Shown: positions 16,835 to 25,599, counted from the first letter of the stretch. The stretch: DNA of 43,730 bases from Bacteroidia bacterium (GCA_030433355.1 JAUIMG010000022.1:1-43730); one strand, 5' to 3'. Numbers and translations: made by a program. The notes: generated from the letters alone by a model not told the origin.

Positions 16835-18043
16835 TTAAGAATTTAAATAGGCATTTTTTACGGCCTTGCAAACTTCTAAAACTTGCTCATTGGTTAAATC
16901 ATAATAAACGGGAAGAGAAATCTCTCTAGAATAATTATCGAATGCTACGGGATAGTCCTCCATTTTATATCCCAATTTTTTATACTGGGTTAAAATAGGC
17001 AATGGCTGAAAATGCACATTAACAGAAACATCTTGATCAAATATCTTTTGAATAATTGCATCTCTCTTATCTTCAGAAATGTCTTTAATTCTTAGCATAA
17101 ATAAATGGTAGGAGCTCTCTTTATCTGCTGTTTTACTAATTGGAATTTCTGCCCAAGCTTCTTTACTTAGTTCTCTTTCATATAGTTCAAATATCTCTTT
17201 TCTTCTAGGTAAGGTGTCTTTTTCATAACGTTTTAGCTCTACAAGTCCAAGAGATGCAAGGATATCCGTCATGTTGGCTTTATAACCGGCTTCTATAACA
17301 TCATATCGCCAATTACCTTTTACTGTTTTGGCTAAAGCATCTTTATTTTGGCCGTGCAAAGATTTAATGTTTAGTTGTTGATAGATCTCTTGAGAGTCAA
17401 ATTGCTTTGGAAGATTAAAAACAATTGCTCCTCCTTCTCCAGTAGTTAGGTTTTTCACAGCGTGGAATGAGAAAACACTGACATCTGCTTGAGCTCCTAT
17501 TGGCTTACCTTTATATTTCCCGCCTAAACTATGGGCAGCATCGGCCATCAGTAGAATTCTTCCAAGCTTTTTTTGTTCTTCTGTGTTTGCTTTGAATTTA
17601 TCTTTTATTTCCTTGGAATTGATTAATGCGATGATTTCATCGTAGTTATTTGGAAACCCTCCAATATCTACAGGAACAACAACTTTTGTTTTAGAGGTGA
17701 TTTTCTTTTTGATCTCCTCTAGGTTGATATTGAAGTCGTCACTATTTGAATCAACCATTACGGGTGTAGCTCCGCAGTGCAAAACAACATTTGCTGTAGA
17801 ACAGTAGGTGTAAGCCGGAAGAATAACTTCATCCCCTTCTTTTACTCCAAACCATCTAAGCAGCAATTCCATTCCAATGGTTGCCGAATTCAAACAAATT
17901 GCTTTATCTGTTTGACAATAAGCCGCAAGGTCTTTCTCCAGCTGCTTTGTTTTAGGACCAGTAGTGATCCAACCAGATTTTAAAGTATCAATAACTTCGT
18001 CAATAATTTCTTGGTAGATTTTTGGGGGAGAAAATGGAATCAT
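16835..18043 (-). CDS. DegT/DnrJ/EryC1/StrS family sugar aminotransferase
   Basis: The 402-residue PLP enzyme transfers an amino group, usually from glutamate, to a keto-sugar nucleotide. The N-terminal IPFSPPKIYQEIID and SGWITTGPKTKQLE segments are typical. D168 (MADAAHS) should contact the PLP ring nitrogen, and the Schiff-base lysine is K197 in SFHAVKNLTTGEGG. An insert of about 25 residues (roughly 138-162, Lys/Glu-rich) precedes the PLP Asp; I believe this insert also occurs in other Bacteroidota members. It lies directly after the PglF-like dehydratase and directly before the initiating transferase. The likely substrate is therefore the UDP-4-keto-6-deoxy sugar, in a PglE-like role. Confidence 0.92.
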   Translation of the reverse strand: MIPFSPPKIYQEIIDEVIDTLKSGWITTGPKTKQLEKDLAAYCQTDKAICLNSATIGMELLLRWFGVKEGDEVILPAYTYCSTANVVLHCGATPVMVDSNSDDFNINLEEIKKKITSKTKVVVPVDIGGFPNNYDEIIALINSKEIKDKFKANTEEQKKLGRILLMADAAHSLGGKYKGKPIGAQADVSVFSFHAVKNLTTGEGGAIVFNLPKQFDSQEIYQQLNIKSLHGQNKDALAKTVKGNWRYDVIEAGYKANMTDILASLGLVELKRYEKDTLPRRKEIFELYERELSKEAWAEIPISKTADKESSYHLFMLRIKDISEDKRDAIIQKIFDQDVSVNVHFQPLPILTQYKKLGYKMEDYPVAFDNYSREISLPVYYDLTNEQVLEVCKAVKNAYLNS

Positions 18044-18099
18044 CTTATTAGTACTTGTTCTTTATGAGGCATTAACAAATTAAATGAATATATAGTTTC

Positions 18100-19980
18100 T
18101 TAAGCTTTCTCATTATCCAATAATTCATACTTAGAATTATTGCTAATGTATTCAGGAACTATGGATTTCATTTGGCTTACAAAAGTAATATCATCTTTAT
18201 CAATACTTGCTATAAGCAGATCAACTTTAGGTTTAATTTCCTCATAATTATACTCTTTTACTTTGGCAATCATGATGTCTGGATGATGCGTTTTTAAAGT
18301 ATTTTCTTTATCATTTAAAAGCTCTTCATATAACTTTTCACCTGGTCTTAGGCCAGTGTAGACAATTTGAATGTCTTTCCCTTCTTCTAATCCCGAAAGC
18401 TTTATCATTTCAGAGGCAAGGTCTTTTATTTTAACAGACTTACCCATATCAAAAATGAAAATCTCTCCACCCTTTCCTGCAGAGCCAGCTTCTAAGACTA
18501 ACTGACATGCTTCGGGTATTGTCATAAAGTAGCGTGTTATATTAGGGTCAGTTACTGTTATAGGCCCGCCTTTTTCAATTTGTTTTTTAAATAAAGGAAT
18601 AACTGAACCATTAGACCCTAGTACATTTCCAAATCGAGTTGTAATAAATGTGGTCTGTGACTTTTGGTTTAATGATTGAATATATATCTCTGCAATTCTT
18701 TTAGAGGCCCCCATAATATTAGTAGGATTCACTGCTTTATCGGTAGAAATCATCACAAAAGTTTTAACCCCATAATGATTAGAAAGGTCAGCTAAAGTCT
18801 TAGAACCCATCACATTGGTTTGTATGGCTTCACTAGGGTTGTTTTCCATGAGAGGGACATGTTTATATGCAGCTGCATGGAAAACCACCTCAGGTTGAAA
18901 GGTCTGAAACACTTTATCCATTCTTTTCATATTGCAGATATCTGATATAATTATTTCAGTGCTTTCACCACCTTTTATGGTTCTGAGCTCCATTTCCAAT
19001 TCATACAATGCAGATTCAGCTTGGTCAATTAAAAGAACTTTTTTAGGGGAATATTTAATCAGTTGTCTTACAATTTCACTGCCTATAGAGCCCGCAGCTC
19101 CTGTTACTAAAATAATTTTACCCTTTAATTGTGTCTTTATCTTTGATTCAGAAAGTTTAATAGATTCTCTTCCTAAAAGATCTTCTATTCTAACTTTTCG
19201 CATTTGCTTAAGGCTCAACTCTCCATTGATCCATTTAGAAGCTTCTGGAACATTTAGTATTTGAACGTTATTGTTCAAACAAATCTTAATGATTTCATTG
19301 AGTCGACTTTTACTTATTTTTTGAATGGAGATAATAACATGACTAATGTTTTTATCATTTAAAATTTTCTCCAATTCCTTGGAATGGAAAATTGGCTTAT
19401 TCTCTAATCTTCTTTTTGCTTTTTGTTTATCATCATCAATAAAGCCAATTACATTAAAGGAACTTTTTACATCTTTATCTATCGCTCTTTTTGCAATCAT
19501 ACCTGCTTCGCCTGCACCGAATATTAGTATAGGTGTTTTGCCTTCACTCGGATTCCTGTATCCATCATAGGCCATTTTAAAAAATGTACGAGATCCGATC
19601 ATTAAGAAGGTAGTAAGTAAAAACTCGAGAATAATGATTGAAAAAGGGATGATAAAGATTTCATCAATCTTATAACTCAAAACATTGGTTAGAGAGATTA
19701 TTATACTTGAAGAGAAAGCGAAAACGATTATTTTCTTCGCATCGTCTACACTTGTATACCTTATATAAGCAGCATATGGTTTTCCTATAAAAAAGCTTAT
19801 AGTTCTAACAATTAGAATGACAGGTAAGGCATATTTAATTAATGGTATTTCTGAATCAGGGATGCTAAAATTGAATCTTAACATATAAGCCATTACAACC
19901 GAAAAGAAAACTATTCCTAAGTCTAAAATAAATATAGCCCACCTTGGTGTGTTCGATTTGAATAGTAGATTCTTAAGCAT
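18100..19980 (-). CDS. Membrane-bound nucleotide-sugar 4,6-dehydratase (PglF/CapD-like)
   Basis: This 626-residue protein has about four N-terminal membrane helices (residues about 15-130), a first Rossmann domain with GAGEAG (155-160), and a second SDR domain with GAAGSIG (294-300). The active site is STDKAVNPTN, with T413, D414 and K415 replacing the usual SDR tyrosine, as in PglF; MGASKR follows. The protein probably converts UDP-GlcNAc to UDP-2-acetamido-2,6-dideoxy-4-hexulose at the inner membrane. With the adjoining aminotransferase and sugar transferase it makes a consistent pathway to the first lipid-linked sugar. A -7-like element at 19986-19993 lies just before the ATG. WbpM and CapD are alternative names for the same family. 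Confidence 0.9.
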   Translation of the reverse strand: MLKNLLFKSNTPRWAIFILDLGIVFFSVVMAYMLRFNFSIPDSEIPLIKYALPVILIVRTISFFIGKPYAAYIRYTSVDDAKKIIVFAFSSSIIISLTNVLSYKIDEIFIIPFSIIILEFLLTTFLMIGSRTFFKMAYDGYRNPSEGKTPILIFGAGEAGMIAKRAIDKDVKSSFNVIGFIDDDKQKAKRRLENKPIFHSKELEKILNDKNISHVIISIQKISKSRLNEIIKICLNNNVQILNVPEASKWINGELSLKQMRKVRIEDLLGRESIKLSESKIKTQLKGKIILVTGAAGSIGSEIVRQLIKYSPKKVLLIDQAESALYELEMELRTIKGGESTEIIISDICNMKRMDKVFQTFQPEVVFHAAAYKHVPLMENNPSEAIQTNVMGSKTLADLSNHYGVKTFVMISTDKAVNPTNIMGASKRIAEIYIQSLNQKSQTTFITTRFGNVLGSNGSVIPLFKKQIEKGGPITVTDPNITRYFMTIPEACQLVLEAGSAGKGGEIFIFDMGKSVKIKDLASEMIKLSGLEEGKDIQIVYTGLRPGEKLYEELLNDKENTLKTHHPDIMIAKVKEYNYEEIKPKVDLLIASIDKDDITFVSQMKSIVPEYISNNSKYELLDNEKA

Positions 19981-19985
19981 CGATT

Positions 19986-19993
19986 CAAATTTA
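19986..19993 (-). promoter_or_regulatory. Possible -7 element for the dehydratase gene (TAAATTTG)
   Basis: The minus-strand sequence TAAATTTG matches TAnnTTTG and ends five bases before the ATG at 19980. It would start the minus-strand arm of the polysaccharide locus with almost no leader. A chance match is possible. Confidence 0.35.
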
Positions 19994-20027
19994 TAGAATT
20001 ATTAAAGATGGCTTTCCATTCCTTTAA

Positions 20028-21524
20028 TTAAATGGATAATAGAGATAATTGATCTGCAATTTTTCTGTCGTTGGCCAATCTGGGTAGTTTATTTTGTCCA
20101 CCTAACTTTCCTTGAGACTTCATGTATGCATTAAATCCACCACTTTTTATAGCAGTAATTTTTAATGGCTGAAGGATTTTGCCATAGATAAGGTCTTTGT
20201 AATAAGGATTTAAGTCATTCATCTTTTTTTCTAATTCCTCCTTAAATTTTTGTTCTAAAGGGGGTGTTTTGAATTCTATAAACCACTCGTGATAAGGGAG
20301 TTCATTGTTTTTAGGACTTACTTGAGGAGCTAAGTGAAATTCTACAACCTCTGTCTTGGTTATTTTAGAAGCATGACTAATTGCTGCTTCTACTTCTTCT
20401 GCAATAACATGCTCTCCAAATGCGGAAGTAAAATGTTTTATTCTTCCACTAACAATAATTCGGTAAGGATTTAATGATACAAATTTTACAGTATCTCCTA
20501 TGTTATATCCCCAAAGACCTGCGTTCGTAGAAAGAATTAAGACATAATTAACATCCAACTTTACTTCAGAAATATTTATTCTTGGAGGATTCTTTTCAAA
20601 AAACTTGGATGCTTCGACGAACTCATAATAAATACCTGAATTTAGAAGGAGAAGCATTCCTTTCTCCTTATAGTTGTCTTGATAAGCTATAAACCCTTCA
20701 GAAGCAGGGTAAAGCTCAATGGAGTCTATTTCTTTCCCAATTAGACTTTTCATGCTTTGCTTATAAGGCTCGTAATTTACTCCACCATAAATAAATAAAG
20801 AGAAGCCGGGAAAAATATCCTTTATGGCATTTTTGTCACTTTTTTCAATTAATCGCTCAAAATACATTTGCACCCAAGGAGGAATCCCACTAATGAGGGT
20901 CATTTTTTCTTTTTTCGTTTCCTCAACAATTGCATCTACCTTTTTTTCCCAGTCTTCAATACAATTTGTTTCAAAAGTTGGCAAACGATTGGACTGCAAA
21001 TAGTTTGGTACATAGTGAGCTACTATACCTGATAATCTTCCTACAGGCACTTTAGCGTTTTTATCTAGCTCCGGACTGCCTTGAAGAAAAATCATTTTGC
21101 CATCTACAAAGGCTGAATTTTTGCTATGATAAATGTAGTGGAGAATTGCATTTCGAGCTGCTTGAATATGATAGGGAAGCGACTCTTTTGTTAAGGGTAT
21201 ATATTTTGCGCCAGAAGTGGTACCTGAAGTTTTACTCATATAAAGTGGAAGCCCTGGCCATAATATATCCTTCTCGCCATCTTTTGCTTTTAGGAGGTAT
21301 TCTTTCAGTCCCTCATAGTCTGATATGGGGACATATTTTTTAAAGTCTTCATAACTCTGAATCTTATTAAAATGATGCTTTTTACCAAAATCTGTATTCT
21401 CTGCCTTCTTGACAAGAGATTTTAATATTTTACTTTGGGTCTTTAATGGATCTGAAGTCCACTTTTCTGTTTTGTAAACAACATATCGTGCTAAAACTTT
21501 ACTAAAAAAGGACTTCAAGCTCAT
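20028..21524 (-). CDS. GH3-family protein (acyl-adenylate/amidosynthetase fold)
   Basis: From the ATG at 21524 this is 498 residues beginning MSLKSFFSKVLARYVVYKTE. A longer frame reaches 21581, but it would overlap the M23 gene by 56 bases, whereas the inner ATG follows the M23 stop by one base. The ATP-binding motif TSGTTSG is at residues 99-105, followed by KYIPLTK. YPASEGFIAYQ and YNIGDTVKF are the second and third adenylation-type motifs of the family. Plant GH3 enzymes join amino acids to auxin or jasmonate through an acyl-adenylate. Bacterial members have no well-established substrate, so an acyl-AMP chemistry is likely but the acid and amine are unknown. It is probably cytoplasmic. Confidence 0.88.
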   Translation of the reverse strand: MSLKSFFSKVLARYVVYKTEKWTSDPLKTQSKILKSLVKKAENTDFGKKHHFNKIQSYEDFKKYVPISDYEGLKEYLLKAKDGEKDILWPGLPLYMSKTSGTTSGAKYIPLTKESLPYHIQAARNAILHYIYHSKNSAFVDGKMIFLQGSPELDKNAKVPVGRLSGIVAHYVPNYLQSNRLPTFETNCIEDWEKKVDAIVEETKKEKMTLISGIPPWVQMYFERLIEKSDKNAIKDIFPGFSLFIYGGVNYEPYKQSMKSLIGKEIDSIELYPASEGFIAYQDNYKEKGMLLLLNSGIYYEFVEASKFFEKNPPRINISEVKLDVNYVLILSTNAGLWGYNIGDTVKFVSLNPYRIIVSGRIKHFTSAFGEHVIAEEVEAAISHASKITKTEVVEFHLAPQVSPKNNELPYHEWFIEFKTPPLEQKFKEELEKKMNDLNPYYKDLIYGKILQPLKITAIKSGGFNAYMKSQGKLGGQNKLPRLANDRKIADQLSLLSI

Positions 21525-21525
21525 T

Positions 21526-22401
21526 TTAGAAGTTGATGTATTGACTTGGATCTTGAGCAACTCCATTTTTCCATAGTTCAAAATGAAGATGAGGTCCTGT
21601 GGTTAGCTCCCCAGAATTGCCAACTATTGCAATCGCTTCTCCGGGTTTTACAACATCGCCTACTTTTTTAAGGAGAACCGAATTATGTTTATAAATTGAA
21701 GTTAGGTTATAATCATGTTGAATTTGAATTACATAACCAGTTTCAACGGTCCATTCAGCAAATATTACAGTTCCATTTAAGATGGCTTTAACAGCTTCAT
21801 TCTTTTTGGCAACTACATCAATTCCATAGTGTTTTTCTTTAGCATTGAATTGGTTGCTTATACTACCGCTTAAGGGGGTAAAGAATAAAAGATTTGAGAT
21901 ATCAGAAGGGGAGTCTTTCGATAGGTTAAGTGAATAAGAGTCTTCTCTTTGAACGTATTCTCTTAAAAGAGAGTCCTCTTTTGATTTTCTAATAGAGGCA
22001 ATATTATTAGGGCTTGCAGTTAAATCAGCATTTACAGTAGTATCTATGAGCTCTCCTGGGTCCTCCCCTTTTAAGATCATATTTACATTATTTAAATATT
22101 GATTATTTAGCTCTATAACTCGCTCTAAAGAGTCTGTTTTTAATACCATTGCAGTTAAATCTCGCCTTAAGTTCACGTCTGTATAACCTGGTATAGATTC
22201 TCTTAAGGGGGTGAAAACAATAATTACAACAACCAATGAAATAATTAAAAGCATTCCAATTAAGAAGCTAATAAATATATTTAAGGGAGATAGGCGGTAA
22301 GAAAACCGCTCTTCAAACGTAGAATCATTAAGAATTACAAGTCTATACTTGTTCTTTAGCTTCTTAAATATTCTTCTTTTTTTTGACTGTTTTTCTTCCA
22401 T
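21526..22401 (-). CDS. M23-family peptidoglycan endopeptidase (LytM), membrane-anchored, intact site
   Basis: The 291-residue protein has a Lys/Arg-rich cytoplasmic N-terminus, one helix at about 41-64, a coiled-coil-like region, and a LytM domain at about 175-290. All zinc and catalytic residues are present: H191 and D195 (HYGID), H239 (YKHN), H271 and H273 (PHLHFEL). It should cut peptide cross-links in periplasmic peptidoglycan while held in the inner membrane. Its architecture resembles M23 proteins that partner with bactofilins in cell-shape control, and a bactofilin gene lies about 2.8 kb away across the divergent porW gene. It is probably cotranscribed with the GH3 gene one base downstream. 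Confidence 0.92.
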   Translation of the reverse strand: MEEKQSKKRRIFKKLKNKYRLVILNDSTFEERFSYRLSPLNIFISFLIGMLLIISLVVVIIVFTPLRESIPGYTDVNLRRDLTAMVLKTDSLERVIELNNQYLNNVNMILKGEDPGELIDTTVNADLTASPNNIASIRKSKEDSLLREYVQREDSYSLNLSKDSPSDISNLLFFTPLSGSISNQFNAKEKHYGIDVVAKKNEAVKAILNGTVIFAEWTVETGYVIQIQHDYNLTSIYKHNSVLLKKVGDVVKPGEAIAIVGNSGELTTGPHLHFELWKNGVAQDPSQYINF

Positions 22402-22548
22402 ATTTCAAGCTTCAAATATCCGAATATTTAAAACCTTTATTTATTCTTAATAATCTATGCTTTTGCTTTAGTTAATTTTGAATTTCATAAGCATTATACT
22501 TAATTCACTTTTTATAGGTTATTGAGTGGAGTTTTTATAAATTTTTAA
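22402..22548. other. Divergent intergenic region between the M23 and PorW/SprE genes
   Basis: This 147-base AT-rich gap must carry promoters for both directions. On the plus strand it has one full TAnnTTTG match (22473-22480) and a near match, TGCTTTTG, just upstream. On the minus strand only a near match was found, around 22422-22429. No open frame, long inverted repeat or RNA motif was recognised. Confidence 0.5.
22473..22480 (+). promoter_or_regulatory. Possible -7 element for PorW/SprE (TAATTTTG)
   Basis: TAATTTTG matches TAnnTTTG and would give a leader of about 65 bases before the GTG start at 22549. It lies in the divergent gap. No clear -33 TTG was seen. Confidence 0.4.
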
Positions 22549-25125
22549 GTGAGGGTACTTTCTATTATAATTTTAATTTTTTCTCTTTTAGCTGTTTCTT
22601 GTTCAAGAGAGAAGAGCACAGCTTTAAGCAGAGCTTTTCATAATACCACTTCTAGGTATAATGGATACTTTAATGCTAGAGAAATAATGAAGGAAAGGGA
22701 AGCCCTTTTGAAGGAATCCTATCCTTATGATTATTCTCAGCTTCTACCAATTTTTGTTTATCCTGATGAGTCTACTTCTCAAGCTATGTATCCAGATATG
22801 GATAAAGTAATAGAGAAATGCTCTGAAGTAATTGAAAGACATTCCATGTACATTCGAAAGAAGGAACATGTAAAATGGATTGACGATTCTTATTTACTAA
22901 TTGGTAAAGCAAGGTTTTATAAGAGAGAATACAATTTAGCAGAAGAAACTTTTTTATACGTATATCAGGCCTATAAAAGAAACCCTGAAAGATATTCTGG
23001 ATTGAATAAGTTGATTAGAACTTTTATAGAAACAAAACAATGGGATAAAGCGGAAGAATTTTTAGATCTGGCAGAAGATGAAGAAAATAAATATCCGGAA
23101 GAACATCTAGGAGAGTTATATGCGACTTATGCTGAATATTATCTTAAAAGGGACCAAGACTATGTAAAGGCAACTGAAAAACTAGAACAGGCCGTCAAGT
23201 ACACAGAAAAAATAGAAGATAAAAGGCGCTATGTATTTATTCTTGGACAGATTTATCAAAAGCAAAGAGAGTTTGCTACTGCTACAGAATACTATTCTCA
23301 TGTATTAAAGCTTAGACCAAATTATGTGATGCGTTTTAATGCAAGAATAAATAGAGCAATTTCATTAGATATAGCTTCTTCAAATGCAGACGATATTAAG
23401 AAGGAGCTCAAAAAAATGCTTAAAGACGCAAAAAATGAAGAATTCAGAGATCAAATTTATTTTGCCTTAGCAGAAATAGCTTTAAAAGAAGACGACGAAC
23501 CTAAAGCGATCGACTTATTAAAACTTTCTGTTAAGTTTTCCACTCAAAATACTAAGCAAAGAGCTTTATCATACTACAAGCTCGCCAATATTTATTTTGA
23601 ACAGCCACACTATATCAATGCACAAGCATATTATGATAGTACGCTTCAATTTTTACCCGAAGAACACCCAGATTATTACGATGCGGATACAAAAAATGAA
23701 AGCCTCCAAGATTTGGTGGCTAATTTAAAAGTCATTGATGAGCAAGATAGTCTAATTGCACTCTCTTCATTGTCAGAAAAGGACAGAAAAAAGAAGGTAA
23801 ATTCCATTATAAAGGCATTAAAAGAAGAAGAAGATAGGAAAAAGCAGGCAGAATTGAATGCATTAGAGCAACAACAATTAGATGCAAACAATCCTCCAAT
23901 TGTTCCATCAAGAAATCAGAGAAAAGGAAGCTGGTATTTTTACAATGCCACAACCTTAGCTATCGGAAGAGGAGAGTTTAAAACCATTTGGGGAGATAGG
24001 CCGCTAGCGGACAATTGGAGAAGAAAGAATAATAGTGGAAGTATTGGGATTCAAAATGAAATTACAGAGGTAAGCGATTCTATTGCTAAAGAAGACTCCA
24101 TTTTAGAAGCAGAAAAGTATAATCCTGATTTTTATCTTGAAAAGATACCTACCTCTATAGAAGCACAATTAAAATCTCATGCCCTAATTACTGAGGCTTT
24201 GTTTAATGTTGGAACTATTTTCAAAGAAAGCTTTGATGATTATCCTAGTGCCGTTAAATCCTTTTCTAGAATTACAAAAGAATACGATACTTCAAAATTT
24301 AATTTGCCGGCTCATTATCAATTGTATAGAATTTACTTGCTTGAACAGGAGCAAGATAAAATGCAAATAGAGAAGGATTGGATTTTAAATAATCATCCTT
24401 TTAGTGAATACGCTTACTTAATAAAAAACCCAGACTACAGTAAACAAAGAAAAGAAACACGAGAAAAGGTAGAGGAGTTTTATGAAAGTACTTACCAGCT
24501 TTTTACCTATGGTTTGTATGCAGATGTAATTCAAAGTTGTAATAAAGCAGATGAAGTCTTTTTAACAAACCATTTAAAGCCGCAATTTGATTTGTTAAAG
24601 GCAAAATCTATAGGATATACACAATCTAAAGAAGATTTTAAAAAAGCATTAGAACAAATAGTTTCAGATCATCCAGATAGCGAAATAAAAGGTGTCGCTA
24701 TTCAAATGTTGAATTACATGAAATCCATGGGTATGGACAAACCCCCAGTTGTTCAAAATATATACTCCTATACTCCCAATGATCAACATATTTTTGTGCT
24801 TTCGTTTCAAACTAAGTCTGCCAACACGCAAAATATAAAGAACAAGATTTCAGATTTTAATAAGACATTTTTCAGAGAGAAAAAATTAGAATTTACCTCA
24901 ACTTCTCTGGAGTCTAAAAATTTGTTTTTAATTAGAACTTTCCCAACAATAAAGGAAGCAATGGACTATTATAAGGCCTTGAAAAATAACTTAGACGTTC
25001 AACAGGTTCTGAAAGGAGAAAAGACGGAAGATTATATTATTTCTACAGAGAATTTTAGAAAGCTTTTCAAAACTAAAGATGAGCTCAATTATTTATCTTT
25101 TTTTAAGGAAAACTATATTAGCTAG
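22549..25125 (+). CDS. porW: PorW/SprE-type TPR lipoprotein of the type IX secretion system
   Basis: The 858-residue protein begins with a lipoprotein signal, lipidated Cys at 18 (LLAVSCSRE), then FHNTTSRYNGYFNARE, a motif I associate with PorW/SprE. TPR-like helical pairs run from about residue 65 to 390. A charged linker (about 395-500) follows, and the C-terminal part shows FPTIKEAMDYY, IISTENFRKLF and YLSFFKENY, again typical of these proteins. PorW and SprE are needed for T9SS secretion and gliding in Porphyromonas and Flavobacterium. The protein should sit in the periplasm on an outer-membrane anchor. The start is GTG at 22549; no ATG upstream gives the signal peptide. The T9SS-sorted protein at the left edge would be a substrate of the system. 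Confidence 0.85.
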   Translation: MRVLSIIILIFSLLAVSCSREKSTALSRAFHNTTSRYNGYFNAREIMKEREALLKESYPYDYSQLLPIFVYPDESTSQAMYPDMDKVIEKCSEVIERHSMYIRKKEHVKWIDDSYLLIGKARFYKREYNLAEETFLYVYQAYKRNPERYSGLNKLIRTFIETKQWDKAEEFLDLAEDEENKYPEEHLGELYATYAEYYLKRDQDYVKATEKLEQAVKYTEKIEDKRRYVFILGQIYQKQREFATATEYYSHVLKLRPNYVMRFNARINRAISLDIASSNADDIKKELKKMLKDAKNEEFRDQIYFALAEIALKEDDEPKAIDLLKLSVKFSTQNTKQRALSYYKLANIYFEQPHYINAQAYYDSTLQFLPEEHPDYYDADTKNESLQDLVANLKVIDEQDSLIALSSLSEKDRKKKVNSIIKALKEEEDRKKQAELNALEQQQLDANNPPIVPSRNQRKGSWYFYNATTLAIGRGEFKTIWGDRPLADNWRRKNNSGSIGIQNEITEVSDSIAKEDSILEAEKYNPDFYLEKIPTSIEAQLKSHALITEALFNVGTIFKESFDDYPSAVKSFSRITKEYDTSKFNLPAHYQLYRIYLLEQEQDKMQIEKDWILNNHPFSEYAYLIKNPDYSKQRKETREKVEEFYESTYQLFTYGLYADVIQSCNKADEVFLTNHLKPQFDLLKAKSIGYTQSKEDFKKALEQIVSDHPDSEIKGVAIQMLNYMKSMGMDKPPVVQNIYSYTPNDQHIFVLSFQTKSANTQNIKNKISDFNKTFFREKKLEFTSTSLESKNLFLIRTFPTIKEAMDYYKALKNNLDVQQVLKGEKTEDYIISTENFRKLFKTKDELNYLSFFKENYIS

Positions 25126-25145
25126 GCAATCATACTAAGAAATTG

Positions 25146-25153
25146 TAATTTTG
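25146..25153 (+). promoter_or_regulatory. Probable -7 element for the bactofilin and atpZ genes (TAATTTTG)
   Basis: TAATTTTG, a full TAnnTTTG match followed by CAC, ends 17 bases before the bactofilin ATG. It lies in the 45-base gap after porW, giving the bactofilin its own promoter, probably shared by the overlapping atpZ. Confidence 0.5.
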
Positions 25154-25170
25154 CACAAATACAATTCTGA

Positions 25171-25599
25171 ATGTTCGGAAGTAAAACCAACAATATGGCA
25201 AGAAATAACGATAGTGAAGTTTCTTCAATAAATATAATTAGATCAGGGACTGAAATCACTGGGGATATCATCTGTAAAGGGGATATTAGAATAGACGGCA
25301 AACTGGTTGGCAATTTAAAATCTGAAGGCAAGGTGGTAGTTGGAGAACAAGGGGTAGTTGAAGGGAATATTAGTTGTGCTTATGCCACTATTTCAGGCGG
25401 TGTAAAAGTTAATATTACAGTAAATGAACTTTTAACATTAAAGTCTACCGCTAATTTAGTTGGAGAAATTACAACCAATAAGTTACAAATTGAGCCAGGT
25501 GCAAACTTCTCTGGAAGTTGTAAAATGGGAGCAGTTATAAAAGGTATAGAAAATGCTTCCCAAGAAAGAAGACAAAATCAAAGAGAAAAAAGCGCCTAA
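25171..25599 (+). CDS. Bactofilin (polymer-forming cytoskeletal protein)
   Basis: Bactofilins self-assemble without nucleotide into filaments at the membrane and position peptidoglycan enzymes. The 142-residue protein has the DUF583 right-handed beta-helix at about residues 20-125. It is recognisable by short Gly-spaced repeats such as ITGDIICKGDIRIDGKLVG and then VGEQGVVEGNISC. The tail (about 125-142) is basic and disordered and is encoded by DNA that also encodes the start of AtpZ. An M23 peptidase of the kind that works with bactofilins is encoded nearby in the opposite direction. The start at the ATG at 25171 is supported by the -7 element; a second Met at residue 9 is less likely. Confidence 0.92.
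   Translation: MFGSKTNNMARNNDSEVSSINIIRSGTEITGDIICKGDIRIDGKLVGNLKSEGKVVVGEQGVVEGNISCAYATISGGVKVNITVNELLTLKSTANLVGEITTNKLQIEPGANFSGSCKMGAVIKGIENASQERRQNQREKSA

Noticed and set aside
18932-19264. 110-codon plus-strand open frame
   Set aside because: It lies wholly opposite the conserved SDR domain of the PglF-like dehydratase and has no recognisable domain or upstream signal; it is a shadow frame.
7767-19980. Polysaccharide locus as a recently acquired island
   Set aside because: Such loci do vary by transfer, but I saw no integrase, insertion sequence, tRNA or flanking direct repeat, and no clear shift in base use by eye.
21525-21581. Longer GH3 start at 21581
   Set aside because: It would overlap the M23 gene by 56 bases; the ATG at 21524 begins right after the M23 stop and gives a family-like N-terminus.
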